A stretch of DNA of 64,000 bases from Ch67 sp041395845 (GTDB lineage: Bacteria; Pseudomonadota; Gammaproteobacteria; Pseudomonadales; Ketobacteraceae), in the NCBI GenBank assembly GCA_041395845.1, contig JAWKZS010000002.1, forward strand, positions 186,001-250,000. The letters run 5' to 3'. A program made the position numbers and the translations under genes. This document shows positions 1 through 9,278 of the stretch, piece after piece. Every line of letters begins with the position of its first letter. The stretch's first letter is position 1. Below the pieces are notes generated by a model. The model had not been told where the DNA came from, searched no databases, and saw nothing but the letters and a program-made list of their open reading frames with translations.

Positions 1-903
1 CAAGGTATAAAGCTGCTGCAGAATGGCGAGCAGATTGCCTAACGACGATTCCGAGCGAGTTTTGTCGATCTTGAAATTGGTAAGGGCCTGCACGATTTCA
101 GCACCGATCAGCAACACGACCCAGGACACCAGCACCCACACCAGAAAAATCGGCACAGCGGCAAAGGCGCCGTAAACCAGATGATAAGTGGGAAACAGGC
201 TGACAAACAGCGTCATGCCCCGCCGCGCCATGTCGAACATGAGGGCCGCCAAAAACCCGCCCAGAATGCCGTGCTTTATCGGTACCTTGGTATTCGGGAT
301 CGCGATGTACGCCAGGGAAAACGCCACCGTACTCATCAGGATCGGCAGCAGGCTGAGCATGATCTGTTCCGCCCCGGCGAGCGCCACCACATCATAGAGA
401 ATCCGTTGCGATGCAATATAGGACGATATGGCGAAGGTGCCCCCCATGAGCACCGGCCCCAGACTCAGCAACGCCCAATACAGCAGGAAACCGTTCACAC
501 CCTTGCGGGCGGCCGACACGTGCCAGATGGTATTGAAGGTCACTTCGATCTTGCGGAGCATCAGCACTGCCGTGACAAACAGCATGGCGACACCGACACT
601 GGTGAGATTGGCCGCCTGATCAGCGAACCCGCGCAGATGCTCTTCCAGCTGAGTGCCGGTCGACGGTACGAAATGCTCGAATACAAAGGTCTGCATCCGC
701 GTTTCCAGTCCCTTCAACTCGGGGATCAGGGCCAGAATGGAATAGATCACGGTCATGACCGGTACGACGGCAAACAGTGAGGTAAACGCCAGGTAGGCCG
801 CCACCTTGGGACAGTCGTGACGAAAGAAACTGACAATCACGTAGCGAAGAAACGCCACACGATGATGATGGGTGGCCTGAAGCAGCCGGGGCAAAATATT
901 CAC
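1..903 (-). CDS. yihY: YihY/UPF0761 (BrkB-like) inner-membrane protein, 3' end cut by the window
   Basis: Polytopic membrane protein of the YihY/BrkB family, once annotated as ribonuclease BN; its biochemical role is unsettled. I read 301 codons from a GTG at 903-901, preceded by AAGGA at good spacing. The N-terminus has the family pattern (FFRHDCPKVAAYLAFTSLFAVVP), followed by several hydrophobic helices and the motif HLVYGAFAAVPIFLVWV near the truncated end. The stop lies left of position 1. It is divergent from arsC. In Pseudomonas it sits next to arsC and wrbA, as here. Family assignment is firm; function is not. Confidence 0.85.
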   Translation of the reverse strand, partial: MNILPRLLQATHHHRVAFLRYVIVSFFRHDCPKVAAYLAFTSLFAVVPVMTVIYSILALIPELKGLETRMQTFVFEHFVPSTGTQLEEHLRGFADQAANLTSVGVAMLFVTAVLMLRKIEVTFNTIWHVSAARKGVNGFLLYWALLSLGPVLMGGTFAISSYIASQRILYDVVALAGAEQIMLSLLPILMSTVAFSLAYIAIPNTKVPIKHGILGGFLAALMFDMARRGMTLFVSLFPTYHLVYGAFAAVPIFLVWVLVSWVVLLIGAEIVQALTNFKIDKTRSESSLGNLLAILQQLYTL

Positions 904-1017
904 GTGCAGATCCTTGCCTGATCGCGGCCTGCCCGGTTTCGCTTGAACCGGCAGAACCGATAGAATACCTTCCCACAGCATAAGCCAAACTGACCGACCT
1001 GCAAACCGGACGCGCCC

Positions 1018-1365
1018 ATGACCACGATCTACCACAATCCCCGCTGCAGCAAATCACGCGAAACCCTGCAATTGCTGGAGTCCAGAGGCATTAAACCCGA
1101 TGTCGTGCTGTATCTTGAGACACCGCCTGACGCCCAGACACTGAAAACTCTGCTGAAAAAGCTGGGCCTGAAACCACGGGAACTGATGCGGCAGAAAGAA
1201 GCCGAGTACAAGGAGATGGGACTGCAGGATCCATCCCTCAGCGATGAGCAGCTGATCGACGCGATGGTGAAATGTCCCAAGCTGATCGAACGCCCGATTG
1301 TGGTTCAGGGCAAAAAAGCCGCGCTGGGACGCCCGCCGGAAAACGTGCTGGAGATTCTGCCGTGA
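1018..1365 (+). CDS. arsC: ArsC-family (glutaredoxin-type) arsenate reductase
   Basis: 115 aa, the usual length of glutaredoxin-coupled ArsC. These enzymes reduce arsenate to arsenite through a thiol intermediate on one cysteine. Cys10 lies in the family motif HNPRCSKSRETL at residues 6-17, and the anion-binding arginine lies in IERPIV near residue 92. There is no arsB, acr3 or arsR beside it, so a dedicated arsenic operon is not supported; chromosomal homologues next to wrbA may have another substrate. The stop overlaps the GTG start of wrbA (GTGA), so the two are probably translationally coupled. Confidence 0.88.
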   Translation: MTTIYHNPRCSKSRETLQLLESRGIKPDVVLYLETPPDAQTLKTLLKKLGLKPRELMRQKEAEYKEMGLQDPSLSDEQLIDAMVKCPKLIERPIVVQGKKAALGRPPENVLEILP

Positions 1366-1955
1366 TCCGGGTGCTGATCCTGTATTACAGCCGCAGTGGT
1401 AACGTGCGCGAAATGGCGAAGTGGATCGCCCGCGGCGTGGAAAAATATCCTGGCGCAGAAGCCTTTCTGCGTACCGTGCCTCCGGTGGCGCCGGTCACCC
1501 GCAAGAGTGAGCCACCGGTGCCGGACAGCGGCGCGATCTATGTCACCCAGGATGATCTGAAAGCCTGTGACGGCATGATCCTCGGTTCGCCGACCCGCTT
1601 CGGCAACATGGCAGCCCCGATGAAGCATTTTCTGGATGAAACCGGCTCGCTCTGGATGAGTGGCGCGCTGATCAACAAGCCCGGTGCCGTATTCACATCC
1701 ACCAGCAGTTTGCACGGCGGCCAGGAATCCACGCTGCTCAGCATGATGCTGCCGCTGCTGCATCACGGCATGGTGTTCGCCGGTTTGCCTTACAGTGAAG
1801 CTGCCCTGGTGCAGACACAGGGTGGCGGCACACCCTATGGCGCAAGCCATTTTGCCGGCGCTGACAGTGCGCGTCCGCTGGACGAACACGAAACCGCTCT
1901 CTGTCAGGCGCTGGGTGAACGCATCGCCCGTCTGGCCCACGCTCTTAAGGCATGA
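1362..1955 (+). CDS. wrbA: NAD(P)H:quinone oxidoreductase, WrbA type
   Basis: 197-aa flavodoxin-fold FMN enzyme that reduces quinones by two electrons. The FMN phosphate loop is YYSRSGNV at residues 7-14. The central motifs GSPTRFGNM, FTSTSSLHGGQE and the C-terminal GGTPYGASHFAG are diagnostic of WrbA. The GTG at 1362 is preferred because it overlaps the arsC stop and puts the beta strand directly before the P-loop; an upstream ATG at 1272 would add 30 residues without homology. It is followed after 9 nt by the DUF2069 gene. Confidence 0.93.
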   Translation: MIRVLILYYSRSGNVREMAKWIARGVEKYPGAEAFLRTVPPVAPVTRKSEPPVPDSGAIYVTQDDLKACDGMILGSPTRFGNMAAPMKHFLDETGSLWMSGALINKPGAVFTSTSSLHGGQESTLLSMMLPLLHHGMVFAGLPYSEAALVQTQGGGTPYGASHFAGADSARPLDEHETALCQALGERIARLAHALKA

Positions 1956-1964
1956 GTATTGTTG

Positions 1965-2357
1965 ATGAACGAATCCGTAGTATCCCGCACCCAACTGGTA
2001 CGCAAGGCCAACCTGTTCTGTCACATTACCCTGGCCTCGCTGTTAGCGCTTTGCGGTTTGTTACTGGCATGGCATCTGCTGGTATTGCCGGTATCCACCA
2101 AACCCTGGTTTATCGCCCTGGTTCACGTACTGCCGCTGCTGGCGTTTGCGCCGGGCATCATTTACCGTAAGCCACGGGTCTATGTGTGGCTGTGCTTTTT
2201 CGTGCTCCTGTACTTCTGTCAGGGCGTCATCAATGCTTTCGCACTGCCATCGACCACCGGCATGCTTGGACTGCTGGAAACACTGTTCACAGTGGATCTG
2301 TTCATCGCAGCCATGCTTGCCGCCCGTTATCTGAAACAGGCTCAACAGGCTGACTGA
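1965..2357 (+). CDS. DUF2069 small membrane protein
   Basis: 130-aa inner-membrane protein of unknown function, almost entirely four hydrophobic helices (HITLASLLALCGLLLAWHLL, FIALVHVLPLLAFAPGIIY, VWLCFFVLLYFCQGVI and a last one around LETLFTVDLFIAAMLAARY). This matches DUF2069, a family that accompanies wrbA and hda in Pseudomonas. A TTG at 1959 is an alternative start two codons upstream. Here hda is not next to it but 45 kb away. Confidence 0.8.
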   Translation: MNESVVSRTQLVRKANLFCHITLASLLALCGLLLAWHLLVLPVSTKPWFIALVHVLPLLAFAPGIIYRKPRVYVWLCFFVLLYFCQGVINAFALPSTTGMLGLLETLFTVDLFIAAMLAARYLKQAQQAD

Positions 2358-2366
2358 ACGCTCGCC

Positions 2367-3047
2367 ATGCTCGATACCTATCGCAAGCTGGAAACGCCCG
2401 AGAACATTGATCTCGACATTCACGTCGCTGGTCCGCTGGTGCGGGGACAGGCATTTCTGGTGGATTCTGTGTTGCGCATGATCATCCAGATGGCCGCCAG
2501 CTACGGGTTTCTGGTACTCGGCGATACCGGTATCGGACTGCTGCTGATCTTCACGTTCGCGCTGGAGTGGTTCTATCCGGTGCTGTTTGAAGTGCTGAAT
2601 CACGGCCAGACACCGGGCAAGCGACTTATGAACATCGCGGTGGTCAACGATGACAATACGCCAGTCGGCTGGTCTGCATCCATCACCCGCAATTTTCTTC
2701 GCATTGTCGATTTTCTGCCGATGAATTACATGGCAGGACTGGTCTGCATGACCGCCAACAAGGATTTCAAACGCATCGGCGATCTGGCAGCGGGCACTGT
2801 GGTGATTTATCGGGAACGGCCGGCTGTCGCACCGCAGCCGGAAAGCCGTGCCGCCACACCGCCGCCGGTGGCGCTGAACGTCACGGAACAGCGTGCGATC
2901 CTGGCGTTTGCTGAACGCCACACCAGCCTTACCTCTGAACGGCAGCAGGAACTCGCCAATCACCTGGAGCCGGTGCTACATCGACGCGACCAGCAGGCAG
3001 TGGATTACCTGCTGCGACTTGCCCAATGGTTGCGGGGTGGCCGATGA
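2367..3047 (+). CDS. RDD-domain membrane protein
   Basis: 226 aa. The RDD domain fills residues 20-155: RGQAFLVDSVLRMI in the first helix, a second helix near LLLIFTFALEWFYPVLFE, then GQTPGKRLMNIAVV. A cytosolic tail of about 75 residues follows. RDD proteins are small membrane proteins of uncertain function, some proposed to be ion antiporters. It is the first gene of a six-gene set whose members overlap by a few bases (ATGA junctions), which argues for one transcript and a joint function with the MoxR/DUF58 pair. Confidence 0.85.
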   Translation: MLDTYRKLETPENIDLDIHVAGPLVRGQAFLVDSVLRMIIQMAASYGFLVLGDTGIGLLLIFTFALEWFYPVLFEVLNHGQTPGKRLMNIAVVNDDNTPVGWSASITRNFLRIVDFLPMNYMAGLVCMTANKDFKRIGDLAAGTVVIYRERPAVAPQPESRAATPPPVALNVTEQRAILAFAERHTSLTSERQQELANHLEPVLHRRDQQAVDYLLRLAQWLRGGR

Positions 3048-4021
3048 AGCAGCAGCTGTTTGAACAGCAGCACGGCGCCGCCTGGGAGCGGTTTGAGCGG
3101 CAGCTGCAGGCGCTGGAGCATCCTCGCAGACAGGACGCGACGGAATCGCTGGCGGATTTTGCAAGCCAGTACCGGCTGATCTGTCACTTGCTCGCACTGG
3201 CCCAGGAGCGCCACTACAGTCCCTACCTTATCGACCACCTCAATGATCTGGCACTGCGTGGCCACCAGCATTTTTATCAGCGCAAAGGCCAAGTGTGGCA
3301 CAACATCGTGCAGTTCGTGGTGTGGGGATTTCCGGCCGCCATCCGTCGTGAGTCCCGTTTTGTCTGGCTGGGAGTGCTGCTGTTTTTTGTGCCGGCTTTT
3401 GTGATGGGAACACTGACCTATTTCAATCCCAACATGATCTACACCGTGTACCCGCACGAAGCCGTGCAGCAGATGGTGGATATGTATGATCCGGCCAACA
3501 ACAAGGAAATGTCCGACGAGCGCGGGTCATCCCAGGATCTGCAGATGTTCGGCTTCTATATCCGCAACAATGTCGGTATCGGTTTCCAGACCTTTGCGAG
3601 CGGGATTCTGCTGGGTATCGGCGCCGTATTCCACCTGCTGTTTAACGGTCTGGTGATTGGGGCGGTCGCCGGGTATCTGACGGAACTGGGCCATGTGGAA
3701 ACGTTCTGGCCGTTTGTGATCGGTCACGGTGCGTTTGAGCTGACGGCGATTGCGATCGCCGGCGGTGCGGGACTGAAGCTGGGCTATGGGCTGCTCGCCC
3801 CTGGGCGCCTGACCCGCAAACAGTCGCTGATCCAGTCCGCCCGTGGGGCAATGCCGCTGGTGTATGGCATTTTCTTCTTTCTGATTATCGCCGCGTTTAT
3901 CGAGGCGTTCTGGTCGTCGAGCTCGGTCTTGCCGATCACGGTGAAGCTGGTGGCAGGCGGCCTGTTCTGGCTGCTGGTGATCCTGTATCTGAGCCTGGGG
4001 TGGCGCCGTGGATATCGGTAA
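3044..4021 (+). CDS. SpoIIM-like (stage II sporulation protein M family) membrane protein
   Basis: 325 aa. A soluble helical N-terminus of about 100 residues is followed by five or six membrane helices, starting at FVWLGVLLFFVPAFVMGTL and including the family stretch NNVGIGFQTFASGILLGIG. The name comes from a Bacillus sporulation protein; in non-sporulating bacteria these proteins occur with RDD, DUF4129, MoxR and DUF58 genes, exactly as here. The ATG at 3044 overlaps the RDD stop (ATGA) and is preferred to an upstream ATG at 3026. Confidence 0.85.
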   Translation: MKQQLFEQQHGAAWERFERQLQALEHPRRQDATESLADFASQYRLICHLLALAQERHYSPYLIDHLNDLALRGHQHFYQRKGQVWHNIVQFVVWGFPAAIRRESRFVWLGVLLFFVPAFVMGTLTYFNPNMIYTVYPHEAVQQMVDMYDPANNKEMSDERGSSQDLQMFGFYIRNNVGIGFQTFASGILLGIGAVFHLLFNGLVIGAVAGYLTELGHVETFWPFVIGHGAFELTAIAIAGGAGLKLGYGLLAPGRLTRKQSLIQSARGAMPLVYGIFFFLIIAAFIEAFWSSSSVLPITVKLVAGGLFWLLVILYLSLGWRRGYR

Positions 4022-5540
4022 GATCACCGCGCAGGTGCGCCCGCGCAATCCGAATGAAGCGACCGACCTGGGCATCGTGATGGCGCGACGCTGGTACGGC
4101 TCGTTGCTGCTGCTGGGCGTACTGCCAACCCTGCCGCTGGCGCTGCTGCTGTTCTTTGTATTCCGTGATCAGCTGTGGTGGGCAGTGCTGATCCTGTGGT
4201 GGATCAAACCGCTGTGGGAAACCCTGCAGCTGCATTTCGTTGCCGAAGCGCTGTTCAATCCCGATGTGCAATGGCGGGACATCCTGCGCAGGACATCCGC
4301 TCTGGTCCGTCACCAGTTTTTTGCCAAGCTGATTGCGCAGCGCCTCAGCCTGTCGCGCTCGTTCAATATGCCGGTGGGCGAACTGGAGCAACTGCGGGGT
4401 GCCCAGCGCCGGCGCCGTCTGGATACCCTGCATCGCGACGCCAGCGCCAGCCGAATCTGGCTGACCCTGCTGGGAAATACGGTGGAAAGCATGCTGGTGC
4501 TCGCCGTGTTTGCCACTACCTGGCTGCTGATGCCGCTAAAGCTGGAAGTGGATTTTGAACTGAGCGATTTCCTGGGCAGTCCATTGCTGTTTCCTACCAT
4601 CACCTGGGCGGCCTACGGCGCCATGATGCTGGTGTCGCCTTTCTATGTCTGCAGCGGTTTCATGCTGTACATCAATCGCCGCACCTGGCTCGAAGCCTGG
4701 GATATCGAACTGAGTTTCCGCCAGCTGGCGGCGAGAATTGCGCAAACCGGCAAGGCGGCCTTGCTGATCGCCGGACTGTGCCTGCTGCCATTGATCATGC
4801 AGTCACCTGACGCCATCGCGTCACCCGCAACAACGTTCACGCCTGAACAAAGCCAGCAGGACATCGTCGAAATTCTCGAAGGTGACGACTTCAACGAAAT
4901 GGAAACCAAAACCGGTTTGCGCTGGCGCAAGGATCTGACCGAGAGCGAATCCGACAACGCCGACGACAGCCTGCTGAAACGCTGGTGGCATCGTGTCGAA
5001 ACCTGGCTGCAGGAATCCACTGCACTGCAAACCCTGCTGAACGGGCTGGCAAAGCTGCCATTGTTGCTGGAAGCACTGTTGTGGGGGCTGTTCATTGCCA
5101 TTGCCGTCTACCTGCTGTATCGCTTTCGCCACGTCATTGTGCCGGGCTGGAAAGGCCCTGCCCGTGATCGCGGCCGCGCCAAACCCAGCCAGCTGTTTGG
5201 TCTGGCGCTGGATCAACACTCACTCCCCGATGATGTGCTGTCGACTGCACGCAGGCACTGGCAGTCCGGACGCCAGCGCGAAGCCCTGAGCCTGCTGTAT
5301 CGCGCCGCACTGTCCCATCTGGTGCACGAGCGTCATCTGCCGCTGGAAGCGTCCCACACCGAATCCGAATGTGTGGCCGTCTGCCGCAACAACAGCGACC
5401 GTCTCAGCGCCGAGTATTTCCAGCAGCTGACGGGCCACTGGATCACCCTTGCCTACGCCCATCGTCTGCCCAGCGATGCGCATTTTGTCCAGCTCTGTGA
5501 TGGCTGGCCGGCCTTTGCCAGCAGGAGTGATGACGCATGA
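4008..5540 (+). CDS. DUF4129-domain membrane protein of the MoxR/DUF58 cluster
   Basis: 510 aa with a GTG start 14 nt inside the previous gene. Several N-terminal membrane helices (residues 30-80, 150-270), an acidic loop around residues 280-330, a single helix near residue 355, and a C-terminal cytosolic DUF4129 domain (ARRHWQSGRQREALSLLYRA, HTESECVAV). DUF4129 proteins are thought to act with MoxR ATPases and DUF58 proteins in assembling or remodelling envelope complexes; no enzymatic activity is known. Its stop overlaps the next start by ATGA. Confidence 0.82.
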   Translation: MDIGKITAQVRPRNPNEATDLGIVMARRWYGSLLLLGVLPTLPLALLLFFVFRDQLWWAVLILWWIKPLWETLQLHFVAEALFNPDVQWRDILRRTSALVRHQFFAKLIAQRLSLSRSFNMPVGELEQLRGAQRRRRLDTLHRDASASRIWLTLLGNTVESMLVLAVFATTWLLMPLKLEVDFELSDFLGSPLLFPTITWAAYGAMMLVSPFYVCSGFMLYINRRTWLEAWDIELSFRQLAARIAQTGKAALLIAGLCLLPLIMQSPDAIASPATTFTPEQSQQDIVEILEGDDFNEMETKTGLRWRKDLTESESDNADDSLLKRWWHRVETWLQESTALQTLLNGLAKLPLLLEALLWGLFIAIAVYLLYRFRHVIVPGWKGPARDRGRAKPSQLFGLALDQHSLPDDVLSTARRHWQSGRQREALSLLYRAALSHLVHERHLPLEASHTESECVAVCRNNSDRLSAEYFQQLTGHWITLAYAHRLPSDAHFVQLCDGWPAFASRSDDA

Positions 5541-6844
5541 AGCGGCACATGATTCCGTGGCTGACACTGGCGCTGATCGCGCTCGGCGGCGCAGGCTGGT
5601 ACCTTTACACCCACGTGGAATCCTACACCCGCGAGATCAACACTGGCCCCACCCTGGAAGCCCGCTTCAATCCGTGGCTGGCAGCCCAGACCTTTCTGGC
5701 ACGGCATCAGATAAAATCCCATCGCGCCATGGACCTGCCGGTAATGCTGCAACGACTGCAACCGGATGACACGCTGGTGCTGTTCAATGACAGCCCGGTC
5801 TATGATCCGGGACATCAGGAATACCTGCAGGAATGGATGCGCAAGGGTGGTCATCTGATTCTGGCCGCCAACTACACCTGGGATGAAGAAGAACAAAGCA
5901 GCGGTGATCCGTTCCTCGATGCCATGGGTGTGCGCCTGTTCTGGCTGGAAACCGAGGATGACGACAGCGATGACGTCAGTGACGAAACCACGGATGAAAC
6001 TGGATCAGCGGAATCGGCCACCGCACCGGAGCAAGAAGAAACCAGCACAGACACGGAAACGGCAACAACTGCTGATGCCAGCAGCGATAATCCCGACGCC
6101 GAATCCACCTTGCCGATAACACCGGTGTGCAACGTGCATTTGTGGGGCGACCTTTACCAGATTCACTACGCCGCCGATACCGATCCGCTGCAGATCAATT
6201 TCGGTTACTACTACACCCTGGAAGATGCCAGTCAGCAGGCGATTCGCACGGCAGACGCGGCTCCCAATGGCCTGCTGCAATATGCGGTCGGCAAAGGCCG
6301 CATGACCGTGCTGCTCGACACCAACATCTGGACCAATCGCAAAATCGGCGATTACGATCACGCCTACCTGCTCTGGCATTTGGTGCAGGACAGCCCGACC
6401 GTCTGGCTGGTGGCAAGTCACGACAGCGAAAACCTGCTGGCATTGCTCTGGCGCACCGCGCCCTACCTGCTGACCGGTTGCGCGGTACTGCTGCTACTCT
6501 GGGGCTGGCGCCGCTGGGTGCGTTTCGGCCCGCTGCTACCGGAGCCGCCTACTGCGCGACGCCAGCTGCTGGAGCATATCGAAGCCAGTGCCCGTTTCAG
6601 CTGGCGTCACCACCAGGCCGATGCCCTGCTCGCTACCCTGCGGGACGATATCTGGTGGCACCTGAACCGTCATCATGGCGTCCAGCGCAATGGCGACAGT
6701 AATGCCGCCCTCGCAAAGCTGACCGAACTTTCCCAACTCCCCGGCGAGGTTGTCCGCCACGCCATGACGTCTCCGGCGCCGCAGCGGGAACCCCACTGGA
6801 TCGAACTGATTTCACAGCTACAAACCATAAGGAACGCATTATGA
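5537..6844 (+). CDS. DUF4350-domain membrane protein with an acidic linker
   Basis: 435 aa. An N-terminal signal-anchor helix (residues 4-24), a periplasmic DUF4350 domain (ARFNPWLAAQTFLARHQIK, then DTLVLFNDSPVYDPGH and GGHLILAANYTW), a second membrane helix near residues 305-325, and a cytosolic tail. Residues 135-193 are an acidic, Thr/Ser-rich stretch (for example EDDDSDDVSDETTDETGS) that splits the periplasmic domain and looks like a flexible insertion. DUF4350 is related to GldG-type domains of ABC-associated gliding proteins. It is coupled on both sides by ATGA overlaps. Confidence 0.8.
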   Translation: MKRHMIPWLTLALIALGGAGWYLYTHVESYTREINTGPTLEARFNPWLAAQTFLARHQIKSHRAMDLPVMLQRLQPDDTLVLFNDSPVYDPGHQEYLQEWMRKGGHLILAANYTWDEEEQSSGDPFLDAMGVRLFWLETEDDDSDDVSDETTDETGSAESATAPEQEETSTDTETATTADASSDNPDAESTLPITPVCNVHLWGDLYQIHYAADTDPLQINFGYYYTLEDASQQAIRTADAAPNGLLQYAVGKGRMTVLLDTNIWTNRKIGDYDHAYLLWHLVQDSPTVWLVASHDSENLLALLWRTAPYLLTGCAVLLLLWGWRRWVRFGPLLPEPPTARRQLLEHIEASARFSWRHHQADALLATLRDDIWWHLNRHHGVQRNGDSNAALAKLTELSQLPGEVVRHAMTSPAPQREPHWIELISQLQTIRNAL

Positions 6845-7821
6845 CCGAAGCCACCGCGACACTGTCACTGGAAAAGGCCCATGATCTGGTACAACAGATG
6901 CGCCAGCAGATTGGCCGCGTCATGGTGGGACAGCAGCACGTGGTGGACCAAGTGATCTGCGCCCTGCTCGCCTCTGGTCATGTGTTGGTGGAAGGCGTAC
7001 CCGGACTGGGCAAAACCCTGCTGGTGAAAGCGCTGGCCAAATGTTTCGACGGCCACTTCGGCCGCATCCAGTTCACACCGGATCTGATGCCATCGGACGT
7101 CACCGGTCACGCGCTGTACGACATGAAAACGGAATCCTTCAAGATCCGCAAAGGCCCGGTATTCACCCATCTGCTGCTGGCGGATGAAATCAACCGCGCA
7201 CCCGCCAAGACCCAGGCGGCACTGCTGGAAGTGATGCAGGAAAAACAGATCACCATCGAAGGCAAAGGCTTCCCGGCGCTGACACCCTTCATGGTGCTGG
7301 CTACCCAGAATCCCATCGAACAGGAAGGTACCTATCCGCTGCCGGAAGCCGAGCTGGATCGCTTCATGCTGAAAGTGCTGATCGACTATCCCAGCGAAAG
7401 CGAAGAGCAGCAGCTGGTACGTCAGGTCACCACCGGTTGTGTGCAGGATACCCTGAGCGTGAACGCCATCGCGCCGGTGATGAAAGCGGGTGACGTACCG
7501 CAACTGCAGGCCCTGACCGCCAATATTCAGGTGGATGATGCGGTGTTTGATTATGCCGTGCGGATCGTGCGCACCTCGCGCCTGTGGCACAGTTTTTCCC
7601 ACGGCGCAGGGCCACGGGCCAGTATTGCCCTGATTCGCGTTGCCCGCGCCCAGGCGCTGTTGCAGCAACGCAGTTTTGTCACACCTGATGACGTCAAGCA
7701 ATCCGTATTGCCCACCCTGCGGCATCGGGTGGCACTGACGGCAGAAATGGAAATCGAAGGCATCAAGACCGACCAGGCCCTGTCGCAGATGCTGCAGGAA
7801 GTGGAAGCACCACGCTTATGA
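6841..7821 (+). CDS. MoxR-family AAA+ ATPase
   Basis: 326 aa, normal for MoxR. Walker A is GVPGLGKTLLVKAL at about residues 53-66, Walker B LLADEINRAPAKTQAALLE at about 114-132, followed by sensor 1 (MVLATQNPIEQEGTYPLPEAELDRF). The C-terminal lid includes PRASIALIRVARAQALL. MoxR proteins are chaperone-like ATPases that act with a von Willebrand factor A protein, here most likely the DUF58 product that starts four bases before this gene ends. The physiological target cannot be told from sequence. Confidence 0.93.
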   Translation: MTEATATLSLEKAHDLVQQMRQQIGRVMVGQQHVVDQVICALLASGHVLVEGVPGLGKTLLVKALAKCFDGHFGRIQFTPDLMPSDVTGHALYDMKTESFKIRKGPVFTHLLLADEINRAPAKTQAALLEVMQEKQITIEGKGFPALTPFMVLATQNPIEQEGTYPLPEAELDRFMLKVLIDYPSESEEQQLVRQVTTGCVQDTLSVNAIAPVMKAGDVPQLQALTANIQVDDAVFDYAVRIVRTSRLWHSFSHGAGPRASIALIRVARAQALLQQRSFVTPDDVKQSVLPTLRHRVALTAEMEIEGIKTDQALSQMLQEVEAPRL

Positions 7822-9161
7822 GGCCAACGCCCCGCGCACTATGGCTGGTGGCAGGCTGGACCCTGATCGGGTTGCTGCTGGCCCTGAACAACTGGCTGCC
7901 ATCGTCGCTGGCCCGGCCCGACTGGCAACCGACCCTCGTGCAGCTGTGGCAGATCGCTACGGCCGCACTGGTGTTTCTGTTACTGCTCGATGCCTTCACC
8001 GTGCGTTACCGTCAACCGATCCAGGTCGCGCGGGAACATCATGACAGCCTGGCCCTTGGTGCCTGGTCACCGGTGACGCTGCGTCTTACCCACTCCTTCA
8101 CACGTCCGGTCAGCATCAGCGTCTTCGATCATATACCTGCCGGCGCTGACGCCGATTTTCCGCAGCAGCAGGGTCAGCTGCGACCGGGTCAGGGAACCGA
8201 ATTCCGCTACCGCCTGCGCCTGCCGCAACGGGGCAATCATCAGTTTGGCCTGCTCGACGTCCTGCTGACATCGCACATGGGACTGTGGCAGCGTCGCATA
8301 TTCTGCGGCGAATCTACCGCACTCAAGGTGTATCCCAATTATGCCGCCGTATCGCAGTACGCCATGCTGGCGATGGAACAGCAGTCCGGCCAGTTGGGAA
8401 TTCGCAAACAGCAACGTCGTGGCGAAGGTATGGACTTTCATCAGTTGCGGGAATTCCGTCAGGGCGACAGCCTGCGCCAGATCGACTGGAACGCCACGGC
8501 CCGTCAGCGCAAACTGATTTCCAAGGAATACCAGGACGAAAAGGATCAGCAGATTCTGTTCCTGGTGGACTGTGGCCGCCGCATGCGCTCCCATGACGGC
8601 GAGCTGTCCCATCTGGATCACGCATTGAATGCAATGCTGCTGATGAGTTACGCCGCACTGAAACAGGGCGATGCCGTGGGCATGATGAGTTTCGGTGGCG
8701 AGGAGCGCTGGCTCAAGCCGGTCAAAGGTGTCGCCAATATTTCACATCTGCTGAACCTGTCCTACGACCTGAAGGCCACTACCCGCGCCAGTGACTATTC
8801 GACGGCGGTACGTCATCTGCTCACCCATCACAACAAGCGGGCGCTGATCGTGGTACTGACCGACATCCAGGACGAAAACACCGACGATCTGCTGCCCGCA
8901 CTCCGACTGCTACAAGGCAAGCATCTGGTCATGCTCGCCAATCTGGAAGAACCGGCACTGCATGACGTGCTGCTGACCCCGGTGCAGCAGTTTGAAGCCG
9001 CACTGCGTTACGCCGGCACCCTGGGCTACCTTGAACAGCGGCGCCAGGTAACCCAGCAGCTGAACCGCCAGGGCATCATGACCGTGAACTGCGTGCCGGC
9101 ACAGCTGCCGATTCAGCTGGTGAACAAGTACTTTGAAATCAAACGCAAAGGTGTGCTGTAA
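7818..9161 (+). CDS. DUF58 / vWA-like protein, MoxR partner
   Basis: 447 aa. Two membrane helices at the N-terminus (residues 9-30 and 43-62), a beta-rich region, then the DUF58 signature EGMDFHQLREFRQGDSLRQI and IDWNATARQRKLISKEY around residues 200-235. A vWA-like fold follows, with DCGRRM in place of the canonical DxSxS metal site, so metal binding is doubtful. It ends the tight six-gene cluster; the next gene starts 117 nt downstream. Its probable role is to link the MoxR ATPase to a membrane client. Confidence 0.9.
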   Translation: MRPTPRALWLVAGWTLIGLLLALNNWLPSSLARPDWQPTLVQLWQIATAALVFLLLLDAFTVRYRQPIQVAREHHDSLALGAWSPVTLRLTHSFTRPVSISVFDHIPAGADADFPQQQGQLRPGQGTEFRYRLRLPQRGNHQFGLLDVLLTSHMGLWQRRIFCGESTALKVYPNYAAVSQYAMLAMEQQSGQLGIRKQQRRGEGMDFHQLREFRQGDSLRQIDWNATARQRKLISKEYQDEKDQQILFLVDCGRRMRSHDGELSHLDHALNAMLLMSYAALKQGDAVGMMSFGGEERWLKPVKGVANISHLLNLSYDLKATTRASDYSTAVRHLLTHHNKRALIVVLTDIQDENTDDLLPALRLLQGKHLVMLANLEEPALHDVLLTPVQQFEAALRYAGTLGYLEQRRQVTQQLNRQGIMTVNCVPAQLPIQLVNKYFEIKRKGVL

Positions 9162-9278
9162 CAAGGCGCAAACTGCCCTGCTGCCATTGTGCATTTTTGC
9201 GTTTTACAAATGCGACAGGGCCGTTCACCATATACACTTCTCTTGTTTGATTGCTGCTTTTGCACCGGGACTGTCGCC

